Assembly (NCBI RefSeq): GCF_000143985.1
Contig: NC_014364.1
Span: 1,612,001 to 1,676,000, forward strand
Origin: Sediminispirochaeta smaragdinae DSM 11293
GTDB lineage: Bacteria > Spirochaetota > Spirochaetia > DSM-16054 > Sediminispirochaetaceae
Direction of reading: 5' to 3'
DNA length: 64,000 nucleotides
The notes under the pieces are model-generated. The model was not told the origin of the DNA. It ran no database searches and saw nothing but the letters and a program-made list of their open reading frames with translations. Each line of letters begins with the position of its first letter. Position 1 is the stretch's first letter. A program made the translations under genes and the position numbers. Below are positions 36,621-43,801 of this stretch, piece by piece.

Positions 36621-37634
36621 ATGATCCCGGTTTTCAGGCCCACTATTAAGCGGAAAGAGATGGATTCCGTACTTACTACCCTTGTCTCAGATGTAATCGG
36701 CCCTGGACCTGTCGGCGAAGAGCTGGTAAAGGTTTTTGCCGATAAGCTTTCCGCCGGCGGAGGCTTTGCTTTTGCAACCTATCCCGATGCTATCGGACTT
36801 GCCCTTTCCTCCTTGGACCTCGAATCGGGAAGTTCTGTCGTTATTTCGGCTCTTTCTCCCGCCTTTTATCTCGATGAGCTTGCGCGTTTTGGGCTCGAGG
36901 CCTCCATTATCGATGTCAGCGAGGAGAACGGCTCTCTTTTTATTCCTGATGCCCTGCGGGCGATTGAGGAAGGGGCTAAGGCTGTCCTTCTTCACTATCC
37001 CCTTGGCTTTATTCCGGAAACCGAGCCGCTTGTGGAGGCCGGCGTTCCGTTGATTGAGGATGTGACTTCTGCTTTCGGAGGGCACGATGGTTCCCGTCTG
37101 TGTGGAACCGCAGGGGATTATGCGGTCATCGGTCTTGAACCGAATCATTTGATTACTGCGGGCGAAGGCGCTCTCGTAATCGCAAGAGGGCGTAAACAGC
37201 TTTCACGCTTGAAACAATCGGTTGAAGGCTCTTTATGTGCCAGACTGATGCCCGATTTCTGTGCTGCCCTTGCTCTGGTTCAGCTCAAAGAGTCCGAGGG
37301 CTATTTCGAACGGCGAAAGGAACTTGCCGCTCTTTTTTCAAAGGCGGTCATGAAGGGACGACATAATATGTTGGTCCAGCCGGGAGAGGGGGAGAATGTT
37401 CATTACTCTTTTCCGATCATGATCGAAAGTAGCGTAAAAGATGTCGGCTCCTATGCCCGAAAAAAAGGGGTCGAAACCTGTCTCGCCTTTGCCGATTCGG
37501 TCATGGAGAGCATGGATGACGGATTCCCGAAGGCGCGGCAGTTTATGTTGCGTTGCCTTCTGTTCCCTCTCTATCCGATGCTTGGGAAGAGCCAGGCCGA
37601 ACAAATATCGAAAGTACTATCCACTCTTCCTTAG
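36621..37634 (+). CDS. DegT/DnrJ/EryC1-like protein lacking the PLP lysine
   Basis: 337 residues from ATG 36621. The fold-type-I aminotransferase pattern of DegT proteins is visible: IPVFRPTIKRKEMDSVL at the N-terminus, PLIEDVTSAFGG with the cofactor aspartate D147, and IGLEPNHLITAGEGALV, which aligns with the family's FSF-x-PTK-N-ITTGEGG. The position of the Schiff-base lysine is therefore H176. In the sugar 3-dehydratases ColD and E1 a histidine at this site is functional; alternatively the protein is catalytically inert. The gene is 16 bases after cheW and seven bases before nadK. Substrate unknown. Confidence 0.82.
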   Translation: MIPVFRPTIKRKEMDSVLTTLVSDVIGPGPVGEELVKVFADKLSAGGGFAFATYPDAIGLALSSLDLESGSSVVISALSPAFYLDELARFGLEASIIDVSEENGSLFIPDALRAIEEGAKAVLLHYPLGFIPETEPLVEAGVPLIEDVTSAFGGHDGSRLCGTAGDYAVIGLEPNHLITAGEGALVIARGRKQLSRLKQSVEGSLCARLMPDFCAALALVQLKESEGYFERRKELAALFSKAVMKGRHNMLVQPGEGENVHYSFPIMIESSVKDVGSYARKKGVETCLAFADSVMESMDDGFPKARQFMLRCLLFPLYPMLGKSQAEQISKVLSTLP

Positions 37635-37641
37635 GAGAACC

Positions 37642-38496
37642 ATGGAGCGTCTTATTCGAAAAGTGCTGATCATAGCAAATCTCCAAAAACCGGCCGCCGC
37701 TGTGCTGATGGATGAGATCGCTTTTTTTCTGCGGGAGCAAGGGATTGATGCTATTCCCTTCGGTTTTTTCGGAAAACCGGAGGATATCTCAACCGAGGGT
37801 GTCGATTTTGCCTTTTCTCTTGGTGGAGATGGAACCGTTCTCTATGCGGCACGGCTTCTTGACAACCTTGGGGTTCCTATCCTGGCCGTCAATCTCGGAA
37901 ATTTCGGATTTCTGACCGAAATTTCCTCCTGTGAATGGAAGGAAGTCTTTGAAGGCTATCGGCAGGGGGGCTTAGGCCTGTCTCGTCGTGTTATGCTCAA
38001 GGTTATAGTGGAACGAGGCGGAAAACGAATTATGACCTTTTCGGGTTTGAACGATGCGGTTATCAGCGCTAATGGGATGTCTAAAGTGGTGGAGTTGGAT
38101 CTTCGTCTCAATCATAATGAACTCGGAAGCTATCGAGCCGACGGAGTCATTGTTGCCACTCCCACCGGTTCGACAGCTTACAGCGTCGCAGCCGGCGGCC
38201 CTATTCTTGATCCCGAAATGGAAGCCCTTATCATTAACCCAATCTGTCCCTTTACCCTCTCGAATCGTCCTCTTGTCGTTTCCGGAAACGATGTCGCACA
38301 GATCAATGTGAAAAAGGATCAGCGGACTGATATTATCCTTTCCATAGATGGTCAGGAGGTTTTTCCTCTTCAGGGAGGGGACCTTGTCTTTTTTGAAAAG
38401 AGTCACAGCAAGGCTCTCCTTGTCCGTTCGGACAGGAGAAATTTCTTTGAGGTCCTCAGGTCGAAGTTGAATTGGTCGGGAGGTTCGGATGCTTGA
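37642..38496 (+). CDS. nadK: NAD kinase
   Basis: 284 residues from ATG 37642 after TAGGAGA. Motifs: SLGGDGTVLYAAR near residue 59, LAVNLGNFGFLTEIS, the GYRADGVIVATPTGSTAYSVAAGGP block (as SYRADGV), and SNRPLVVSGND. NadK phosphorylates NAD to NADP with ATP or polyphosphate. The stop lies eight bases inside recN, the standard nadK-recN order of many bacteria. Identification is firm. Confidence 0.96.
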   Translation: MERLIRKVLIIANLQKPAAAVLMDEIAFFLREQGIDAIPFGFFGKPEDISTEGVDFAFSLGGDGTVLYAARLLDNLGVPILAVNLGNFGFLTEISSCEWKEVFEGYRQGGLGLSRRVMLKVIVERGGKRIMTFSGLNDAVISANGMSKVVELDLRLNHNELGSYRADGVIVATPTGSTAYSVAAGGPILDPEMEALIINPICPFTLSNRPLVVSGNDVAQINVKKDQRTDIILSIDGQEVFPLQGGDLVFFEKSHSKALLVRSDRRNFFEVLRSKLNWSGGSDA

Positions 38497-40177
38497 GACG
38501 CTGACGATCCGTGGTTATGCCTTGATCGATTCCGCGAATCTTGATTTTTCCGAACATCTTACGGTGCTTTCCGGTGAGACTGGGGCGGGTAAATCGATCC
38601 TTATCGGAGCTCTTTCCCTTCTGCTTGGAGGCAAGGGTGACACCGAATCGATCCGAATAGGTAGCGAAGAGGCTGAGATTACTGCAATGGTTCGGGTTGA
38701 CTCCTGTGACGGCGCCCTAGGGTGGTTGGCCGATCACGACATTTCGGACGAAGACGGAGCGGTGCTGCTCCGCAGGGTGCTTAAACGTAACGGTCGTGGT
38801 TCGTCTTTTATTCAATCCACGCCCGCAACGCTGAAGGACCTCCGTGATCTGACCGGTTTTCTCTTTGATCTTCACGGCCAGCATGAGCACCAATCCCTTT
38901 TTTCGGTGGATAACCATCGGCTGCTCCTTGATCGTTTTGCCGGCCTTGAAGAACGTGCCGGCGAGGTCGCTTCGCTTTTTACCTCCCTTACATCCCTCCA
39001 TAAGGAGTTGGAGAGCCTTCGCAGCGATGAACGGGATCTTCTTCGTGAACGGGATATCCTTGAGTATGCAATCCATGAAATTGACGAGAGCAAGCTCGTC
39101 CCCGGAGAAGAAGAGGAATTGACACGAGAGCGTGATTTGCTGAGTCAAAGCGAGAAACTATTCTCGCTATTGGAACAGTGCCACTCTGTTTTGGCCGAGA
39201 CAAAGGGTGGGGCCCTTTCTCAACTTCGCGAAGCCATGCATGTTGTTTCTGCGCTTGCGGGTATCGATCCTTCGTTGCAGACGCAAAGTACCAGAATCGA
39301 AAATGCCTTTTATGAAATCGAAGATATCGAACAAACGCTTCGTGATTATCTCCAGATGGTAGATTTTTCTCCTGAGCGCCTTGATCGCTGCGAAGAACGG
39401 CTCCAGACGATCCATCGTCTCGAGAAAAAGTATGGAGAAGATCCGGCAGCTGTTTTGGCGTATCGCGAAGAAGCCGGGAAAAAACTGGAAGCCTTTGCCG
39501 GACGGGATGAAGAGATTGCACGTCTGGAGGGGGAGTTCAAAGAGGCGGAGCGCCGCCTTGCCGAACGTGCACGGGAGCTTTCCCGTCGCCGTAAGGAGGC
39601 CGCTTCCCGTCTTGAGAAAGCAATCAGTGAAGCGTTGCGTTTTCTCGGAATGCCGAAGGTCCGTTTTACCGTATCGACGGGGTATCGGGAAGGAAAGAGC
39701 GGAAAACTTTCCTGTGGACCCCACGGTTACGATAGAATCGAATTCCTCATCAGTCCCAATGTAGGGGAACCCGAGCGTCCTCTGAAGGATATTGCTTCCG
39801 GCGGTGAGCTTTCCCGGGTCATGTTGGCAATAAAGAGTGTTCTGTCGGAAACCGATCAGGTCCAAACCCTTATTTTTGATGAGATTGATACCGGCATCGG
39901 AGGTGAGGTTGCGGTTGCTGTTGCCCGCTATTTGGCCGAATTGGGAAAGAAAAAGCAAGTCCTTTGTATAACACATCTTGCCTCCATTGCTGTTCAGGCC
40001 GATAATCATGTTATCGTGGAAAAGCAGGAGCGAAACGGGCGAACCGTGACGGATACGCATCCTCTTTCCCGGGAAGAACGGGTTGCCGAGGTAGCCCGGA
40101 TGCTGTCGGGTACAAGCGGCGGAGAGGCGTCGTTGGAGCACGCTCGTCGTTTGCTTGAAACCTCTGGACGGCTGTAA
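38489..40177 (+). CDS. recN: DNA repair protein RecN
   Basis: 562 residues, SMC-like: N-terminal LETLTIRGYALIDSANLDF and Walker A GETGAGKSILIGALSLLLGG, long coiled-coil arms from about residue 160 to 370, then the ABC signature ASGGELSRVMLAIKSVL and Walker B TLIFDEIDTGIGGEVA. RecN gathers DNA ends in double-strand-break repair. The ATG overlaps the end of nadK. A 975-base open frame on the opposite strand here is a shadow. Confidence 0.96.
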   Translation: MLETLTIRGYALIDSANLDFSEHLTVLSGETGAGKSILIGALSLLLGGKGDTESIRIGSEEAEITAMVRVDSCDGALGWLADHDISDEDGAVLLRRVLKRNGRGSSFIQSTPATLKDLRDLTGFLFDLHGQHEHQSLFSVDNHRLLLDRFAGLEERAGEVASLFTSLTSLHKELESLRSDERDLLRERDILEYAIHEIDESKLVPGEEEELTRERDLLSQSEKLFSLLEQCHSVLAETKGGALSQLREAMHVVSALAGIDPSLQTQSTRIENAFYEIEDIEQTLRDYLQMVDFSPERLDRCEERLQTIHRLEKKYGEDPAAVLAYREEAGKKLEAFAGRDEEIARLEGEFKEAERRLAERARELSRRRKEAASRLEKAISEALRFLGMPKVRFTVSTGYREGKSGKLSCGPHGYDRIEFLISPNVGEPERPLKDIASGGELSRVMLAIKSVLSETDQVQTLIFDEIDTGIGGEVAVAVARYLAELGKKKQVLCITHLASIAVQADNHVIVEKQERNGRTVTDTHPLSREERVAEVARMLSGTSGGEASLEHARRLLETSGRL

Positions 40178-40198
40178 CAGGATCCAAGGAGCTTAAGC

Positions 40199-41014
40199 GT
40201 GGGAAAAGTCAGCGGAGAAGCAAAGCGACGCTATTTTGAAAAGATAAAGGAATATAAGCTTGCCGTAGATCAGATTCTCCAGCGGGAAAAGAAATTGTTG
40301 GAGACCGTTGAAAATGATGAGCTGGGGGCGGGGTATAAAAAACTTCGCCTTGTCGACGAGAGCCTTAATTTGGTTTCCTACTATGTGCTGATGAATAATC
40401 TCTCTATGTCCCTTCTCGGTGTTCGGAATGATGCATTTCTGAACGATGCCAGAAAGGCTTGCTATAAAGCCATCATCTATCTCGAGGAAGTAGTCACCGG
40501 CTATCTTGATGTGCCCTATTCCGATTATGCCGAACAGGCGGAAAAGATAGGATCATTCGACGACGAGAATCGTTGGCTCCTTGTTCGCAAATTGGGCTTT
40601 GCCGTTGATGCGGTAAAAGACGGTTTTGGTGAAAACAGCAAATGGAAATGGTCCTTTGTTGAAATAGAAGGGCGTTTTGCCACCGTTGCAAAGAATTTGC
40701 TCGATCTCAAAAATTTTGTTGCAAAGATGGATCCGCGGGAAGCGGGATACGAAAGCCGAATGCGCCACCTTAATTTGGTGAAGGGGCTTCTTGCAAAATC
40801 TGCCGATGGGTATCGTCAGAAATATGAACTTTCTACCGGAAGAATCGACGATTTTAAACTTGCCATACGTTATTTAAGTGCTTTGAGGCGCTTAAATATT
40901 CTTTTGGGAGATTCAACCGAAGCAGAAAACATCAAAAAGAAAATTGATGTGTGGAAGACAAAAATGGATAACGATAGAAAGCGACAGGAATCTTCGGGTA
41001 CGAACAGGTTATGA
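40199..41014 (+). CDS. Helical protein of unknown function
   Basis: 271 residues starting at GTG 40199 with CCAAGGAGC upstream. The sequence is charged and helical throughout (RYFEKIKEYKLAVDQILQREKKLL, LVSYYVLMNNLSMSLLGVRNDAF, LLDLKNFVAKMDPREAGYESRM), without signal peptide or membrane segment, and ends in a basic tail. I do not recognise a family; it resembles spirochaete-restricted proteins placed after recN. The last codons overlap the next gene (ATGA), so translation is coupled to the exported propeller-like protein. Confidence 0.75.
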   Translation: MGKVSGEAKRRYFEKIKEYKLAVDQILQREKKLLETVENDELGAGYKKLRLVDESLNLVSYYVLMNNLSMSLLGVRNDAFLNDARKACYKAIIYLEEVVTGYLDVPYSDYAEQAEKIGSFDDENRWLLVRKLGFAVDAVKDGFGENSKWKWSFVEIEGRFATVAKNLLDLKNFVAKMDPREAGYESRMRHLNLVKGLLAKSADGYRQKYELSTGRIDDFKLAIRYLSALRRLNILLGDSTEAENIKKKIDVWKTKMDNDRKRQESSGTNRL

Positions 41015-42048
41015 AGCGACGCAAAACTTCGATTTTTCTCTTTATTACGCTACTTTTTGCCTATCTTTTGCTTTTCGGAAGGGCGATTGAGCCCCGCTTA
41101 TCCGGGGTGCCTGTTTGGAGCCGTGTTGTTGCCGGGCAGTCGGGGGGGGGCGGGCATACGGGGGACGATGCTCTCTCTTTTGCCACTGCTGATCATTTCG
41201 GGTATGTAACCGAAGAAGGAAAACTACTCTTCTTTTCCTCGGGGAAAGAACGGCTTGCCATGAACAAAAGAGGTTTTTCCTACGGCGGGCGCATGTACGA
41301 TGCCGGAGGCACAGCAGCCGGTATCGTTCCTGCCGGCTGGTTGCCTTTTTTTACCGCTCAGGGCTCTTATCTTGTTGCTTCCGATCGTCTGGCCATTGAA
41401 GAGGTTAGCCTTTCCGGTCAGGTATTGTGGGTAAAAAAGGTGCCCTCCCTTATTACCGCTTTTTCCGATACTCCTGATAGACGAATCCTTGGGACGCTCA
41501 ATGGCGACACGTACCTCCTTGATTCGAAGGGTTCACTTCTTTCCCGCTTCGCCCCGGAGGCAAGTGGCGTGCCTGTCGTCTATGGTGTGGCTGTTTCGGA
41601 TGCTTCCGATCGTCTTGCACTTGTTCGTGGAATCGAACCACAGAAGCTTTCTCTTTATGAGAAGGTCGAAGATCAATGGCAGCTTCGTAGTGAATGGAAG
41701 CTGCCCGGAGTTTTGCTTCGACAAACCTCGGTCCAATTTCTCCGTGATGGTTCTCTCTTGCGCCTTGATAGAGGAGCCTCCCTTCTTACCATGGATCTAC
41801 TGAGTGGTAGCGTTAGCCGCTACAATCTCACAGGAAGGTATCTGGGGAGTCGTGAGCTTTCCGGCCTATCGATGTCTGCGGTTCTCGTCGGCGGTTCGGA
41901 AGGCCGTCTTTCACTTTTTGATGATAAGGGTCTTTCCTTTCTCGAAATTGGAATGAAGGGACCGGTTTTCTGGTTCGGTAAAACCGGTCACGGCCTTCTC
42001 ATCGGTTATCAGGATCGTCTTGCCTCTCTTTCTTTTGAAAGGAAATAG
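41011..42048 (+). CDS. Membrane-anchored beta-propeller-like protein
   Basis: 345 residues. An uncleaved N-terminal signal anchor (SIFLFITLLFAYLLLFG) precedes six or so beta-rich units with PQQ/WD-like rhythm: FGYVTEEGKLLFFSS, EEVSLSGQVLWVKKV, GTLNGDTYLLDSKGSLLSRF, VGGSEGRLSLFDDKGLSFLE. No catalytic site is evident; such propellers usually bind proteins, as BamB does. A run of eight G at 41142-41149 encodes part of GQSGGGGHTG. It overlaps the previous gene by four bases and stops three bases before the M23-like gene. Confidence 0.75.
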   Translation: MKRRKTSIFLFITLLFAYLLLFGRAIEPRLSGVPVWSRVVAGQSGGGGHTGDDALSFATADHFGYVTEEGKLLFFSSGKERLAMNKRGFSYGGRMYDAGGTAAGIVPAGWLPFFTAQGSYLVASDRLAIEEVSLSGQVLWVKKVPSLITAFSDTPDRRILGTLNGDTYLLDSKGSLLSRFAPEASGVPVVYGVAVSDASDRLALVRGIEPQKLSLYEKVEDQWQLRSEWKLPGVLLRQTSVQFLRDGSLLRLDRGASLLTMDLLSGSVSRYNLTGRYLGSRELSGLSMSAVLVGGSEGRLSLFDDKGLSFLEIGMKGPVFWFGKTGHGLLIGYQDRLASLSFERK

Positions 42049-42051
42049 AAA

Positions 42052-42921
42052 ATGAAATGTAGAAGCTTCTTGGTTTTGTCGGCACTATTCATGTTGTTTT
42101 CCTCTTCCGGTTTACTTTTGGGATACGAGTGGCCCTTGGAGAATCCTACGGTCGTTCTGGATTTTTGTCAGAACAACGGAAAGGCTTTTTTGCCGGGGGC
42201 GATGATTCAAGGCAGCAGCAATGATGTCAGGGCCGTGGAATCCGGTACGTTGATCTTTTTTCAGCGAGAGAATGAGGCCTTGGATCAGTTACCTTCCGGG
42301 TATGATTCCTTTATTGTGTTGGAGCACGAGCGGGGAATTCGCTCTTTTTACGGAAATCTCGGTACGGTGAAGGTTTCGAATGTCGAGGTGGAAAAAGGTG
42401 AGAGCCTTGGCACCCTTTTGCTTACTTCTTCAGGCAATCCGAGCCCTCTCTTTTTGCAGATTCTTGATTATGAGTATTTGCGTTATGTGAATCCGCTTCT
42501 TTCGTTGCCGCCGCTTGAAGATTCACTTGCACCGATCATCAGTGGGGTTCTTTTGAGCCGAGGCGATCAAGCGATTACCCTTAATAGGGAGGCACGGCTG
42601 GATGCGGGACGCTGGGAGGTGTTTGTCTCCGCCTTTGATCCTGTGGCGGGAAGTCGTGATAGAAAGGCTCCTTATCGATTCGATACCTATTTAAACGGAG
42701 AGTCGCAAGGAGACGTTTCCTTTGAGACCCTTGAAATGGACGGTGATTCCTTAAAGCTGATACGTACCGGGAATCTTACTGCGGATCGTCTGTATCAGAG
42801 GTCCGGTTACTATCGTATAGGAGAAATTATGCTAAGCCCTGGTGCCTCGACCTTGGAAGTGGCGGTTTCCGACTTTGCCGGCAATGAGACAAGCCACTCT
42901 ATTCTTCTTCGGGTTCGTTGA
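42052..42921 (+). CDS. M23/LytM-like protein without catalytic residues
   Basis: 289 residues. The signal peptide ends near LLLGYEW. Residues 40-130 follow the LytM (M23) beta-fold: VRAVESGTLIFFQRE resembles the VxAaxxGxV strand, and SFIVLEHERGIRSFYGNL resembles VIIDHGxGxxTxYaHL. The zinc residues are not kept: the HxxxD motif is missing and the HxH motif reads YGN. It is thus probably a regulator or binding protein, like EnvC-type factors, rather than a peptidase. The C-terminal half is Ig-like (RWEVFVSAFDPVAGSRD, STLEVAVSDFAGNET). It is tightly packed between the propeller-like protein and the methyltransferase. Confidence 0.72.
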   Translation: MKCRSFLVLSALFMLFSSSGLLLGYEWPLENPTVVLDFCQNNGKAFLPGAMIQGSSNDVRAVESGTLIFFQRENEALDQLPSGYDSFIVLEHERGIRSFYGNLGTVKVSNVEVEKGESLGTLLLTSSGNPSPLFLQILDYEYLRYVNPLLSLPPLEDSLAPIISGVLLSRGDQAITLNREARLDAGRWEVFVSAFDPVAGSRDRKAPYRFDTYLNGESQGDVSFETLEMDGDSLKLIRTGNLTADRLYQRSGYYRIGEIMLSPGASTLEVAVSDFAGNETSHSILLRVR

Positions 42922-42924
42922 TAC

Positions 42925-43773
42925 ATGTCGGTTAGGACCTTTAGCAACCCGGCTGGAAATGAACGCTGCCTCGGGTATGCATGTCCGATCTGCGGTTCTT
43001 CCGTATTTACCTTTTTGTGGGAGGTCGAAGGGGCCCGTTTCCATAGATGCTGCGGTTGCGGTCATCTTCAGCAATATCCGGTGCCGGTTCAGGAGGAGTT
43101 GAGTCTTCGTTACGGCGAAGAGTATCTCAGCTATGAACTGAGCAATGAAGAGGCCTTCTTCTCATTAATGGCCAAGGCTTTGGATGATGTGGGTTTTTCC
43201 TCTCTTACAGCCTCCCGAGGCCTTGCTGGTGGAAGATTTCTTGATATCGGTTGTGCAACAGGACGCCTTATTGAGCACCTTCGTAAGCATGGCTGGCGGG
43301 CCGAAGGGGTCGAAGTGTGTTCTCCGACTGCAAGATACGGCATAGAACACCGCGGCGTTCCTATTTCCATAAGCACTCTTGAACAGGCAGCTTTCGGTGA
43401 CCAGGCGTTTCAGGTCGTGCATGCCAGCCATCTGATCGAGCACCTGAGCGATCCCGTTGCTTTTTTGCAGGAAGCACATCGAATTCTCGATAATCGGGGC
43501 CTTCTTGTCCTTACAACACCCAACAGTGCCGGACTGCAAGCGAAACTGTTCGGTTCCGGCTGGCGATCTGTCATACCCGACCATATCCATCTGTTCGGTC
43601 GCAAGAATTTCTTGACGCTTCTCCGTTCCAACGATTTTTCACCGCTTTCTTGGAAAACGTGGGGAGGTATCGCGAAAGGTCTGGTATCTGAAACCATTAA
43701 ACGTCCTGTCGATCGTTTTGCTAAATTGTCCGGCCTGGGTGATGTGATGATTGTCCTTTCCGAAAAAAGGTGA
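42925..43773 (+). CDS. Class I SAM methyltransferase with N-terminal zinc ribbon
   Basis: 282 residues. The N-terminus has CPICGS and CCGCGHLQQYP, a four-cysteine ribbon. The Rossmann domain carries motif I FLDIGCATGRLIEHLRKHGW near residue 108, the acidic GVEV, VVHASHLIEHLSDPVAFLQEAHRIL, and GLLVLTTPNSAGL. The C-terminal part RSVIPDHIHLFGRKNFLTLL matches methyltransferases that modify sugars, lipids or quinones (Methyltransf_23 group). Substrate unknown. It is the last gene of the cheW-nadK-recN run and is convergent with the GH57 gene. Confidence 0.85.
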   Translation: MSVRTFSNPAGNERCLGYACPICGSSVFTFLWEVEGARFHRCCGCGHLQQYPVPVQEELSLRYGEEYLSYELSNEEAFFSLMAKALDDVGFSSLTASRGLAGGRFLDIGCATGRLIEHLRKHGWRAEGVEVCSPTARYGIEHRGVPISISTLEQAAFGDQAFQVVHASHLIEHLSDPVAFLQEAHRILDNRGLLVLTTPNSAGLQAKLFGSGWRSVIPDHIHLFGRKNFLTLLRSNDFSPLSWKTWGGIAKGLVSETIKRPVDRFAKLSGLGDVMIVLSEKR

Positions 43774-43801
43774 CGGGAAGCTGAGGGAGAGGAGAGGACC
43801 C

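Noticed and set aside
39167-40141. 324-residue open frame opposite recN
   Set aside because: Lies wholly antisense to a strongly conserved gene with clear Walker motifs; no ribosome site, atypical composition, no recognisable domain.
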